Assembly (NCBI GenBank): GCA_023460515.1
Contig: JAEWPS010000025.1
Location: forward strand, 1-17,348
DNA: 17,348 bases
DNA from: Bacillota bacterium
Lineage (GTDB): Bacteria; Bacillota; Clostridia; TANB77; CAG-465
Direction of reading: 5' to 3'
Part shown: positions 1 through 7,625 of the stretch, piece after piece
How positions within the stretch are numbered: the first letter of the stretch is position 1
How the letters are laid out: each line of letters begins with the position of its first letter
The notes under the pieces: generated by a model
The model's database searches: none
What the model saw: the letters and a program-made list of their open reading frames with translations, nothing else
What the model was told of the DNA's origin: nothing
Program-made: the position numbers and the translations under genes

Positions 1-2298
1 GCAGATGGAACGGTGACAATTTATGCAAAAGGAAAAGATAGTGCAGGAAATGAAGTTACAGTACAAAAGAAAGTTTTAAGTTTAGATTTAGACCAACCTA
101 AAGTACCAATAATTAATTCAAATTCAACCTATGCAACTATTTATACTTACGGTGGTAAAATAGATGCAACTACAACGATAACATATGATAGTAGAACAGA
201 TATAAAAAATTATTACAGTATAGATAATGGAATAACATGGTTATCATACACAGGACAATTTCAATTAGCAACTGGTACAATAATTGCAAAAAGTATAAAA
301 ACAACAACAGGATTAGAAACTGTAATAACTCAAACAATAACAATGCCTGCAGATGCACTGAAATCGCAAGCATATGATAATAATGATGCCACTTCAACAG
401 TAAATGGTTGGATAAAAGTAGATGCAGATATGATAAATAAAAAATTAAGGATAAAAACAGTTTGCTCTAATATAGGGTTATATGCTTTAAATAGAACAAC
501 TCTATTGCAAAATATAACCTATGATAACAATGGTGAAACTACAATAACTATTCCCCAAAACTGTGCTTGGATAACTATATCACCAACTAGGGGCGGAGGC
601 GGTGTAGTATATGAGATGCAACCAACTAATGAGCCTGTTATTTCAGCACAAAGTGAATATATGTTAATACACCCGGATGTTACTAAAGCTATAAAAAATC
701 CATATCAAAATATAACAATTAATTATTTTGTAACAAGTACTCAAAGACTATATAGAATAGGAATTACTGGAGATTGGTTAAATTATGACGATCAACTAAT
801 AAAATTGAATCAAGGAGAAACAATATATGCAAAGGGAATAGATATGTATGGAAATGAAACGAGAGTAATATCTAGTTATACTGCGAATGTTGTTGATGGA
901 TTAAAGAAAGAATCATATGATGGTAACGAATTAACATTTTCAACAAATGGATTTGTGAAGATAGATAGTAGTATTATTGGCCAAAAATTGAGACTAAAAT
1001 TAGTATGTTGTAATATTAACATGTATGCCTCAAATAAAACTACTCTATTACAGACTGTTAAATATGATAGTAATGGAGAGACAATAGTTACAATCCCTCA
1101 AAATTGTGAATGGATTCAAATAACAGCAACTAGGAGTGGAGGCGGCGTAGTATATGAAATGCAAATTTTAGATGAACCCACTTTTACTGCAACAAGCGGA
1201 TATATGATATTAAATGCAGATCCTACTAAAGCAATAAAACAACCATACCAAATGGTTAGCATAAATTATTTTCCATCAAGTATACAAAAACTTTATAAAA
1301 TAGGTTCTAGTGTAGATTGGTTAAGTTATAATGGTCAACCGGTAAAAGTAAATCAAGGGGAAATAATATATGCAAAAGGGATAGACGCATATGGAAACGA
1401 AAGTAGAATAATATCTAGTTATACATCAAGTGTACCGGATGCAATGACTAAAGAAGTATATGATGGAAATTTAACCACGTATATGTCTAAATCTATGGCG
1501 TATATGGAAGTAGACAATAGCATGATAGGAAAAAATGTTAGTGTAAGATTCAAAGATGATTATGGTACATATATACAATTTTTAGATTATAATAAAATTT
1601 TAATAAGTGAAGATTATACATATACAGCTGGTGCTACTAAGGAGAGGATTTTATTAATTCCTAACAATACCAAATATATAGCATATAAAACTAATAGAGC
1701 ATCAAGTATGTTATATGAGATACAGCCTAGTAATGAACCAACATTTAATATGACAAATGGATATATATTATTATCTTCAGATATTAATCAAGCAATTAAA
1801 GAGCCATACCAAATGATAAATATAAGTTATTTTTCAACAAGTGTACAAAAGTTATATAGAATAGGTACTACTGGGGATTGGATTCAATATGTTGAAAAAT
1901 CAGTAAAATTGAATCAAGGAGAAACAATATATGCAAAGGGAATAGATGTGTATGGAAACGAAACTAGAATAGTATCTAGTTATACATCAAGTGTGCCAGA
2001 TGCAATGACTAAAGAAGTAAATGATGGAAATTTAACCACATATATGTCTAAATCTATGACATATATGGAAGTACATAACAACATGATAGGAAAAAATGTT
2101 TATGTAAAATTTAAAGATGATTATGGTACTTATATAAAATTTTTAGATACTAATAGAAATTTGATAAGTGAAGATTATACATACACAGCAGGAGGTACTA
2201 AAGAAAAAGTCTTGTTAATACCAAATAATACCAAATACATATTGTATCAGACGAATAGAGCATCAAGTATGTTATACGAGATAAGTCCAAGTTTATAA
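1..2298 (+). CDS. Large repetitive surface protein, C-terminal part (5' end outside window)
   Basis: The frame is open from the first base, so the start lies outside the window; 765 residues are visible. The protein is a tandem array of four modules. Each has a beta-rich unit of about 90 residues (DGN...VD.SMIGK...YEM/I) followed, in the first three, by a unit resembling the chitobiase/beta-hexosaminidase C-terminal (CHB_HEX_C) domain, with the signature QGETIYAKGIDxYGNE. I infer an extracellular adhesive or stalk-like role from the repeats and Thr/Ser/Asn/Tyr-rich composition. There is no LPXTG signal or C-terminal membrane segment: the protein ends plainly in EISPSL, so any anchoring must be N-terminal. 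The incomplete gene at 16784 begins with a prepilin-like leader and appears to run into the same type of module, so this protein may have had a similar N-terminus. The beta-rich unit is not one I can name; exact ligand unknown. Confidence 0.85.
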   Translation, partial: ADGTVTIYAKGKDSAGNEVTVQKKVLSLDLDQPKVPIINSNSTYATIYTYGGKIDATTTITYDSRTDIKNYYSIDNGITWLSYTGQFQLATGTIIAKSIKTTTGLETVITQTITMPADALKSQAYDNNDATSTVNGWIKVDADMINKKLRIKTVCSNIGLYALNRTTLLQNITYDNNGETTITIPQNCAWITISPTRGGGGVVYEMQPTNEPVISAQSEYMLIHPDVTKAIKNPYQNITINYFVTSTQRLYRIGITGDWLNYDDQLIKLNQGETIYAKGIDMYGNETRVISSYTANVVDGLKKESYDGNELTFSTNGFVKIDSSIIGQKLRLKLVCCNINMYASNKTTLLQTVKYDSNGETIVTIPQNCEWIQITATRSGGGVVYEMQILDEPTFTATSGYMILNADPTKAIKQPYQMVSINYFPSSIQKLYKIGSSVDWLSYNGQPVKVNQGEIIYAKGIDAYGNESRIISSYTSSVPDAMTKEVYDGNLTTYMSKSMAYMEVDNSMIGKNVSVRFKDDYGTYIQFLDYNKILISEDYTYTAGATKERILLIPNNTKYIAYKTNRASSMLYEIQPSNEPTFNMTNGYILLSSDINQAIKEPYQMINISYFSTSVQKLYRIGTTGDWIQYVEKSVKLNQGETIYAKGIDVYGNETRIVSSYTSSVPDAMTKEVNDGNLTTYMSKSMTYMEVHNNMIGKNVYVKFKDDYGTYIKFLDTNRNLISEDYTYTAGGTKEKVLLIPNNTKYILYQTNRASSMLYEISPSL
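373..2298 (+). repeat. Four tandem in-frame coding modules, period 543/543/561 nt
   Basis: The beta-rich unit starts at 373, 916, 1459 and 2020, giving periods of 543, 543 and 561 nt (181, 181 and 187 residues). Units 1 and 2 are one subtype (IPQNC, GGGVVYEM). Units 3 and 4 are another (GTYI.FLD, NRASSMLYEI) and are close to each other at nucleotide level. CHB_HEX_C-like units fill 637-900, 1180-1440 and 1741-2004. Confidence 0.85.
800..843 (+). repeat. 44-nt exact direct repeat, copy 1 (copy 2 at 1904-1947)
   Basis: By eye, bases 800-843 are identical to 1904-1947, 1104 nt apart, which equals two module periods (543 + 561). They encode the LNQGETIYAKGID core of the CHB_HEX_C-like unit. This much identity, including wobble positions, between non-adjacent modules suggests recent recombination or gene conversion. 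Confidence 0.8.
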
Positions 2299-2333
2299 AA
2301 AATATACAATGATAGAGTTCCCCTATATTAAAA

Positions 2334-2368
2334 AACAAGCCAAATATATTAATGATATTTGGCTTGTT
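2334..2368. terminator. Bidirectional intrinsic terminator between surface protein gene and DUF1801 gene
   Basis: A 14-bp perfect stem (2334-2347 with 2355-2368) has a 7-nt loop. It is followed by a T run on the plus strand (continuing from 2366) and by an A run on its left (2331-2335), which is a T run on the minus strand. It sits between convergent genes ending at 2298 and 2380, so it can serve both. Confidence 0.9.
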
Positions 2369-2379
2369 TTTCTGTTTTA

Positions 2380-2754
2380 TTATTTTAATTTATTTTCAAA
2401 AACTTTTATATTCTCTTGAACTCTAAATTTAACGATTTTACTTATTAATTCATAAGGAATTGGTTTGCTTATTGGGAATTGTACAGATCCTTTTGCTCCT
2501 TTATAATCAGATAATTCATTTTTAAATGTATCAATTCCACTAGGACTTGGATAAAACCCAATATGATTTTTATATGCAGCAAAATGTACTAAATTACCAT
2601 GAAGAAAAAATGTAGGCATTTGCCAACTTATTTTTTCTTCCGCATTTGGTGCGGACTCTTTAATAACTTTTCTTAGTTTTTTAAGTATTTCTTGTACTTC
2701 AATTGGAAATTGCAAAATATATTCATCGATTGTTCTAATTATATTCTTTTCCAT
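2380..2754 (-). CDS. DUF1801 / YdhG-YdeI-like small protein
   Basis: This 124-residue protein resembles the DUF1801 family (YdhG/YdeI; Bacillus Fra, described as a frataxin-like iron chaperone). Recognisable features are the helical N-terminus, the SAPNAEEKISWQMPTFF segment, the AAYKNHIGFYP strand pair and the KGAKGSVQFP turn. The start is the ATG at 2754: the SD GAGGTG (complement of 2761-2766) lies 6 nt upstream of it, whereas an in-frame GTG at 2763 falls inside that SD. It is the second gene of an operon, 27 nt after the rlmD-like stop, and ends at a strong bidirectional terminator. Full length for the family. The cellular role is not established by sequence; iron handling is only a family-level suggestion. 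Confidence 0.8.
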   Translation of the reverse strand: MEKNIIRTIDEYILQFPIEVQEILKKLRKVIKESAPNAEEKISWQMPTFFLHGNLVHFAAYKNHIGFYPSPSGIDTFKNELSDYKGAKGSVQFPISKPIPYELISKIVKFRVQENIKVFENKLK

Positions 2755-2781
2755 AATATTCACCTCTACATTTTATAAAAA

Positions 2782-4116
2782 CTATTGTTTCTCAAGTGAT
2801 ACAATACACTCAATGTGGCTGGTTTGTGGAAACATATCTACTGGCTGTATTTCTATTACTTTGTATTTGTTAGATGTCAAATAGTTAATATCTCTTTCTA
2901 ACGTAACTGGATTACAAGATATATAAACTACTTTTTTTGGCATAAGTGAAACTAAAGATGATAAGAATTTTTCGTCACTTCCGTTACGTGGTGGGTCTAA
3001 GAAAACAATATCAATGTTTTCTTTTTTTGCAGCAAGATCAGCCATAAAATCGCTAGAATCCGAATTGTAAAAATTAACGTTTGTTATATTATTTCTTTTT
3101 GCGTTTTGAATAGCATCCCTTACTGCATCTTTATTTAATTCTACCCCTAAAACTTTTTTAGTTTTTTTACTTAAAATTAATGAGATCGTTCCTGTACCAC
3201 AATATGTGTCTATTACAGTTTCATTTCCACTTAAATTAGCCATTTTTATTGCTTGGTTATATAATATCTCGGTCTGAATAGGATTTATCTGATAGAAGGA
3301 TTTTGGAGATATTTGAAAAGTACATCCACATAATTCATCTTCAATGAATCCTTTACCATATAAAACTTTTTCATAATCACCAAGTATCATACTAGTATTT
3401 CTATCATTGATGTTTTGTACAACTGTAGTTATTTCTGGATGTTTTTTAAGCAATGCTTTAATGAAATTATTCTTAGATGGAAAAATAGGTGTTGCAGTTA
3501 CAAGTACAACCATAATTTGTTTACTAGCAAAACCAACTTTTATTAGTACGTGTCTAATTAAACCAATACCAGTATCCTCATCAAATGGCTTTATTTTAAA
3601 ACTTTTTAACATTTCACGAATTGATGTGATAATGTTATCTGCCCTTGAATCTTGTATAATACATTTATCTATGTTTATAACTTCATGTGTACTTTCAGCA
3701 TAGAAACCAGAAATTATCTTACCTTTTCTATTATTAGCAAATGTAGAATGAACCTTGTTGCGGTAATTATATGGATTATTCATACCTAGTAATTTGTTTA
3801 CGCTACAATATTTGCTTAACAAATTATTTACAATAGTTTGCTTAAAATTACATTGACCATCATATGACATGTGTTGTATTTGGCAACCGCCACATTGAAA
3901 GAAATATGGACATTTTGGAAATACTCTATATTTAGATTTTTCTTCAACTTTTATTAATCTAGCATTTAAAGATTTTTTTGTATGAAATATATCTATATTT
4001 GCAACTTCACCATCTATTAAATATGGAATGTAAAACTTATTATTATTTACTTTTACAATTCCTTTCCCGTCTTCATTAATTTCACTGCATTTTAACTTTA
4101 ATTGTTCTCCGTTCAT
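2782..4116 (-). CDS. rlmD: 23S rRNA (uracil-5-)-methyltransferase, RlmD/RlmCD type
   Basis: This 444-residue enzyme belongs to the TrmA/RumA family, which uses S-adenosylmethionine to make 5-methyluridine in 23S rRNA. An N-terminal TRAM-like RNA-binding domain spans about residues 1-55. The iron-sulfur motif has C69-x5-C75-x2-C78 plus C152. The Rossmann methyltransferase core carries DTYCGTG (303-309), FLDPPRNG (372-379), the catalytic nucleophile C401 in SCNP, and the general base E436 in HIEC. All key residues are present, so it should be active. The start has SD AAAGGA (complement of 4123-4128) 6 nt upstream. It has its own promoter at 4164-4192 and is followed by the DUF1801 gene. In Gram-positives one such enzyme (RlmCD) can methylate two positions; which uridines are targeted here cannot be told from sequence. 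Confidence 0.93.
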   Translation of the reverse strand: MNGEQLKLKCSEINEDGKGIVKVNNNKFYIPYLIDGEVANIDIFHTKKSLNARLIKVEEKSKYRVFPKCPYFFQCGGCQIQHMSYDGQCNFKQTIVNNLLSKYCSVNKLLGMNNPYNYRNKVHSTFANNRKGKIISGFYAESTHEVINIDKCIIQDSRADNIITSIREMLKSFKIKPFDEDTGIGLIRHVLIKVGFASKQIMVVLVTATPIFPSKNNFIKALLKKHPEITTVVQNINDRNTSMILGDYEKVLYGKGFIEDELCGCTFQISPKSFYQINPIQTEILYNQAIKMANLSGNETVIDTYCGTGTISLILSKKTKKVLGVELNKDAVRDAIQNAKRNNITNVNFYNSDSSDFMADLAAKKENIDIVFLDPPRNGSDEKFLSSLVSLMPKKVVYISCNPVTLERDINYLTSNKYKVIEIQPVDMFPQTSHIECIVSLEKQ

Positions 4117-4163
4117 ATTTTATCCTTTTCTAAGTATATGATTACTTTTATATATTTGTAAAT

Positions 4164-4192
4164 ATGATACCATTAAATATCTTAAATTACAA
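4164..4192 (-). promoter_or_regulatory. Sigma-A promoter for rlmD-DUF1801 operon
   Basis: On the minus strand, -35 TTGTAA (complement of 4187-4192), a 17-bp spacer and -10 TATCAT (complement of 4164-4169), preceded by TGG (an extended -10). It lies about 48 bp upstream of the rlmD start and downstream of the tRNA terminator. Confidence 0.75.
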
Positions 4193-4213
4193 GTTAGTAT
4201 GTGTTTTTTGCAT

Positions 4214-4245
4214 AAAAAAATCAAGTAAAATCGAAATTTACTTGA
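4214..4245 (-). terminator. Intrinsic terminator of the tRNA operon
   Basis: On the minus strand, stem TCAAGTAAA / TTTACTTGA (9 bp) with a 7-nt loop, followed by seven T. It is 15 nt beyond the CCA end of tRNA-Thr. Confidence 0.85.
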
Positions 4246-4259
4246 ATTAGTATGAAACT

Positions 4260-4335
4260 TGGAGCTGAAACTCAGAATCGAACTGAGGACCTACGGTTTA
4301 CAAGACCGTTGCTCTACCAGCTGAGCTATTCCAGC
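4260..4335 (-). tRNA. tRNA-Thr(UGU)
   Basis: A 76-nt cloverleaf with encoded CCA. The acceptor GCTGGAA pairs with TTTCAGC (one G-U pair), discriminator U. D-arm AGCTCAGCTGGTAGAGC, anticodon loop CTTGTAA with anticodon TGT (complement of 4300-4302), T-arm with GTTCGATTC. Third gene of the Lys-Glu-Thr operon. Confidence 0.96.
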
Positions 4336-4347
4336 ATAGTTTTATAT

Positions 4348-4422
4348 TGGTGACCCGTACGAGAATCGAACTCGTGACCCCGCCGTGAAAGGGCGATATC
4401 TTAACCGCTTGACCAACGGGCC
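4348..4422 (-). tRNA. tRNA-Glu(UUC)
   Basis: A 75-nt cloverleaf with encoded CCA. The acceptor GGCCCGT pairs with ACGGGTC (one G-U pair), discriminator A. Anticodon loop CTTTCAC with anticodon TTC (complement of 4387-4389), T-loop GTTCGATTC. Second gene of the tRNA operon, 12 nt before tRNA-Thr. Confidence 0.96.
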
Positions 4423-4429
4423 GATTTTA

Positions 4430-4505
4430 TGGTGAGCTATCCGCGATTCGAACGCGGGACAACTTGATTAAAAGTCAAGTGCTCTGCCAGCTGAGCTAAT
4501 AGCCC
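4430..4505 (-). tRNA. tRNA-Lys(UUU)
   Basis: A 76-nt cloverleaf with encoded CCA. The acceptor GGGCTAT pairs with ATAGCTC (one G-U pair), discriminator A. Anticodon stem CTTGA/TCAAG around loop CTTTTAA, anticodon TTT (complement of 4470-4472). Promoter-proximal gene of the operon, 7 nt before tRNA-Glu. Confidence 0.96.
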
Positions 4506-4525
4506 ATAAAATGTATTGCCTATAT

Positions 4526-4554
4526 ATGATACTATATTTTAAGTGAAAAGTCAA
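4526..4554 (-). promoter_or_regulatory. Promoter of the tRNA operon
   Basis: On the minus strand, -35 TTGACT (complement of 4549-4554), a 17-bp spacer and -10 TATCAT (complement of 4526-4531). The -10 lies 20 bp upstream of the tRNA-Lys 5' end. Near-consensus, as expected for a strongly transcribed stable-RNA operon. Confidence 0.85.
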
Positions 4555-4594
4555 CACTTTATGCAAAAAAAAATAAAATAATTGAAAAAAATAT

Positions 4595-4685
4595 AAAAGT
4601 GCATATTATTAAAAGTGCATAGAGTGGAAAAAATAGTTAATTTTATTTAATATTAATTTTTTTGGAATAGTTGAAATAAGTGCAT
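4595..4685 (+). repeat. Three AAGTGCAT direct repeats upstream of ddh
   Basis: AAGTGCAT occurs at 4597-4604, 4613-4620 (both as AAAAGTGCAT, 16 nt apart) and 4678-4685, the last abutting a TATAAT (4688-4693) 19 nt before the ddh start. The rest of 4555-4711 is featureless AT-rich DNA; no riboswitch or T-box is visible. An operator role is a guess. Confidence 0.45.
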
Positions 4686-4711
4686 AATATAATGATATTG
4701 TGGTGATATAA

Positions 4712-5690
4712 ATGAAAATTAAAATTGGAATTGTAGGTTATGGTAATATAGCGAAAGGTGTCGAAAAAGAAATTGTAAAAAACAAAGATATGGAGTTGGT
4801 AGCGATATTTACCAGAAGAAATTTGAATGAAATAACTAGTGATAATAAAGTGTATAGTTTAAGTGATATTCAAAAATTTGTTGGTAAAATTGATGTTATG
4901 ATTCTGTGCTTAGGCTCTGCTACTGATTTACCTAAATATGCACATGTAATATGCAGAAACTTTAATACAGTGGATAGTTTTGATACTCATGCTAAAATAA
5001 GTGATTATTATAAACATATTAACAAAGTAAATAAAAAATCAAATACTGTAAGTTTGGTTTCTGCAGGTTGGGATCCACGGAATATTTTCTTTGACTAGAT
5101 TAATGTTTGAAACTATTCTTTCAGGAAGCAATACCTATACATTTTGGGGTGATGGTGTAAGTCAGGGACATTCTGAAGCGATAAGACGATTATATGGAGT
5201 TAAGTATGCGATTCAATATACACATCCAAAAATAGATGCCATGAATAAAGTTAGAGAAGGTACATTACCAAAATTTAAAGTAAGAGATAAACATACAAGA
5301 GAATGTTTTGTTGTACTTGAAGAAGATAATACAGAAAACAGAAAAAGTATTGAAAAACAAATAAAGACAATGCCAAATTATTTTTCTGAATATGATACTA
5401 CAGTTAATTATATAACAGAAGAAGAATTTCAAAATAATCATATAAAGATGCCGCATGGCGGTTTCGTTATATGCTCTTCTAATACTGGAGATAATAATAA
5501 ACAAACGGCCGAACTATCACTTAAACTTGATAGTAATCCGGAATTTACAGCTTGTATACTAATAGCATATGCAAGGGCTGTATATAGATTATCTACTGAA
5601 AAGCGTTATTCTGCGTATACAATATATGATATACCTTTATCATATATATCTAACAAAAATAGTGCAGATTTAATAAAAAAACTTTTATAG
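4712..5690 (+). pseudogene. ddh: meso-Diaminopimelate dehydrogenase, split by a one-base frameshift
   Basis: Ddh reductively aminates L-2-amino-6-oxopimelate to meso-DAP with NADPH, supplying lysine and peptidoglycan. The first part reads from the ATG at 4712 (SD GGTGAT at 4702-4707) through GIVGYGNIAKG (dinucleotide fold), SFDTHAKI and SAGWDP, then stops at 5096-5098. In the +1 frame the expected continuation GIFSLTRLM begins at 5079 and runs through NTYTFWGDGVSQGHS, KTMPNYF, HGGFVICS and LDSNPEFTA to the stop at 5688-5690. Joining P122 (5075-5077) to G at 5079 while skipping one base (C5078) gives about 325 residues, the normal family length. Both halves are well conserved, so this is a recent mutation, an assembly error, or less likely programmed +1 frameshifting. 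The second half could only be translated alone from a weak TTG at 5091. Confidence 0.88.
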
Positions 5691-5735
5691 AATAAATGTA
5701 AAATGTCATATAAAGTAAAATTATAACATAAATCT

Positions 5736-5780
5736 ATAGTAAGGTTAAAATTATTAAAAAAAATTGACTTTACTATTTTT
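5736..5780 (+). terminator. Possible terminator or operator: inverted repeat ending in T run
   Basis: ATAGTAAGGT (5736-5745) pairs with ACTTTACTAT (5767-5776), one G-U pair, 21-nt AT-rich loop, followed by Ts to 5780. It could end the ddh transcript. Its right arm overlaps the -35 of the next promoter, so a protein-binding role is also possible. The long loop makes it a weak terminator candidate. Confidence 0.4.
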
Positions 5781-5792
5781 CTATGCTAAAAT
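5764..5792 (+). promoter_or_regulatory. Promoter of the T4SS-like operon
   Basis: -35 TTGACT (5764-5769), a 17-bp spacer and -10 TAAAAT (5787-5792) with an upstream TGC (extended -10). Predicted transcription start is near 5799, putting the SD (AGGTGAT, 5798-5804) at the very 5' end of the message: a very short leader. Confidence 0.8.
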
Positions 5793-5813
5793 TTCGTAGG
5801 TGATTTATTCAAA

Positions 5814-7610
5814 ATGTTTTTATTTCTTGAGTTTTTTATATATCTATTTTTTTTATTCTCTAAGTTATATTCTCTTTTAGATAAAATATATTTTTTTACA
5901 AATCAAGGAAGCAAGCTTGATAATTATGTTAAAAGAAAAAATCTAACAAATATAACTGACACCTTTGTAAAGCATAATAATAATTTTTTAATCAATTTTA
6001 AATCACCTATATGGTACAAGCACATGATATATTCAATGCTTGTATCAGTAAATATAATAGCTATTAAAATAGCAATTACATATAACTTTTTATCATGTAA
6101 CTTTTATTATATAAATATCTTTAATAAGCAAATTGATTTGGTTTCTTCTTTTGAAATATATTTTAATGTTTTTAAATCTCTATACTATTTTTCTTTCTCA
6201 TTTTTTGTATTTTATTTGTCTTATCGCTTTATATCTAGAGATTCTAAATATAATAAAGAAGTAATAATAGATGAATCTAATAATATGTATATTGGGGTGG
6301 ATGAAGAAAAAGTATCTGTATATTTAGATAAGGAAGGTTTATATCAAAACATATTGATTACAGGTAGTATAGGAAGTGGAAAAACGAGTAGTGGCATTAC
6401 AAATATTTTAGATTATTTTATTAAAACAAATATTTATGGACTTATATTAGATGTTAAGGGGAATTATATCAATGTGGTAAGAGAAGTAGCAGAAAAATAT
6501 TCTAAACATAATGCTATAATAGAAATATCTTTATATAGCAAATTTAATTATAACCCATTAGATAAACCAGAGATTAAGCCGTTAGAACTTGCGCATATGA
6601 TCAGAAAGGTTTTAATTTTAATTTCAGATAATAATAGTTCGGATTCTTATTGGCTAGATAAGGTGGAATCATACATTAAAGATTTTATAACTTTAATTAG
6701 AGTTTATAATGAATATGTTAATTTTATTGAAATACATAAACTTGTTATAGATAAAGAATATTTAAATAATAAAATAAATGATATAGGTAAAATAATTTTA
6801 AATAATGAATTTAGTGATGAAAAACTTTTTGAAATTAGTTCTAGCTTGTCTAATATAAAAAATGAATATCTTAAATTAGATGAAAGGACTGGGAGCATAA
6901 TACGTTCAGAGATAACAAGAATAACAGATGTATTTACAAGTGATTATAATATAAGTCAAAAGTTTTGTTCAAAATCAGATAAATTAATGTTTAATTTGAA
7001 TAATATATATGTTTTATCAATTAATATAGCAGATAATAAAAAACTTGCTAAAGTTATTTCTACATATTTAAAGTTAGATTTTCAAAGTCAAATTCTAAAT
7101 TTTAATTCTAAACCAGTTTTTTTCATATGTGATGAATATCAAGAGTTTTCAAACGCAGAGGATGCTAATTTTTTTTCTTTATCTAGAGAATTTAATTGTA
7201 TAAATGTTATAAGCATGCAAAGTTATACTTCTTTAATTAATAGTTTAAATAATATAAACTCGGCAAAAGTTATAATACAAAATTTGGTAAATAAAATATG
7301 GTTTAGAAATGATGATATTAATACAGTTGAAGAAATTATTAAACACATAGGTAAAGAAGAAAAAGAAAGATTATCTTTAAATTTAAGTGAAGCATCAAAA
7401 GAAACAAAATATAGTATGTTTTCAAATAAGTTTAAAAATATAAAGTCTAATTTGTCTCAAGGATATACAATATCTAAAAATTTTGAAAATGTCTTAGATA
7501 CCAGTTATATAACTACTAATTTAAAGACTTTTGAGGCAGTTTGTTTTTTATCAAATGGGACAGACAGTAAGTTATATAAAAAAGTTAAATTAAACAGATG
7601 GATAAAGTGA
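5814..7610 (+). CDS. VirD4/TraG-like type IV coupling ATPase
   Basis: This 598-residue membrane-anchored P-loop ATPase resembles type IV secretion coupling proteins, which recruit substrates to a secretion channel. Hydrophobic segments lie at about 3-22, 71-90 and 120-137; the cytosolic motor follows. Walker A is GSIGSGKTS (184-192), then LILDVKGNY (210-218, matching the family's DPKGE region), YNPLD (246-250), Walker B VFFICDE (435-441), and ISMQSYTSL (466-474), like the Q-rich motif after Walker B in VirD4. The C-terminal part (about 485-515) resembles the TraG/TraD segment around NxxxKxW and EEIIKHIG. I prefer VirD4 over VirB4 because Walker A sits at residue 184 just after the membrane segments and the DxKG, NPL and Q motifs fit. 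First gene of the operon; the SD GGTGAT ends 9 nt before the ATG. Very A+T-rich codons. Substrate unknown; no relaxase nearby. Confidence 0.82.
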   Translation: MFLFLEFFIYLFFLFSKLYSLLDKIYFFTNQGSKLDNYVKRKNLTNITDTFVKHNNNFLINFKSPIWYKHMIYSMLVSVNIIAIKIAITYNFLSCNFYYINIFNKQIDLVSSFEIYFNVFKSLYYFSFSFFVFYLSYRFISRDSKYNKEVIIDESNNMYIGVDEEKVSVYLDKEGLYQNILITGSIGSGKTSSGITNILDYFIKTNIYGLILDVKGNYINVVREVAEKYSKHNAIIEISLYSKFNYNPLDKPEIKPLELAHMIRKVLILISDNNSSDSYWLDKVESYIKDFITLIRVYNEYVNFIEIHKLVIDKEYLNNKINDIGKIILNNEFSDEKLFEISSSLSNIKNEYLKLDERTGSIIRSEITRITDVFTSDYNISQKFCSKSDKLMFNLNNIYVLSINIADNKKLAKVISTYLKLDFQSQILNFNSKPVFFICDEYQEFSNAEDANFFSLSREFNCINVISMQSYTSLINSLNNINSAKVIIQNLVNKIWFRNDDINTVEEIIKHIGKEEKERLSLNLSEASKETKYSMFSNKFKNIKSNLSQGYTISKNFENVLDTSYITTNLKTFEAVCFLSNGTDSKLYKKVKLNRWIK

Positions 7611-7617
7611 AAGGAGG
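7611..7617 (+). promoter_or_regulatory. Optimal Shine-Dalgarno before the pilin-like gene
   Basis: AAGGAGG, 8 nt before the ATG at 7626, is the strongest ribosome binding site in this operon. It fits a major structural subunit needed in excess over its ATPase partner. Confidence 0.75.
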
Positions 7618-7625
7618 AAAATAAG

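Noticed and set aside
4260..4505. The tRNA cluster as an integration (att) site for the T4SS-like genes
   Set aside because: All three tRNAs are complete with encoded CCA and no partial tRNA copy or direct repeat is visible near 5690-5813 or 9177-9252. There is no integrase.
4555..4711. A lysine riboswitch or T-box leader before ddh
   Set aside because: The region is nearly pure A/T with no conserved riboswitch core or T-box sequence, and the likely -10 lies only 19 nt before the start.
5091..5690. A separate 199-residue gene starting at TTG 5091
   Set aside because: It is the continuation of diaminopimelate dehydrogenase after a frameshift. There is no SD before the TTG and the homologous sequence extends upstream to 5079.
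5814..7610. Reading the ATPase as VirB4 or as a phage/FtsK-type motor
   Set aside because: Walker A lies soon after N-terminal membrane segments and the DxKG, NPL and post-Walker-B Q motifs fit VirD4/TraG better. No FtsK gamma domain is visible. A structure search could still change this.
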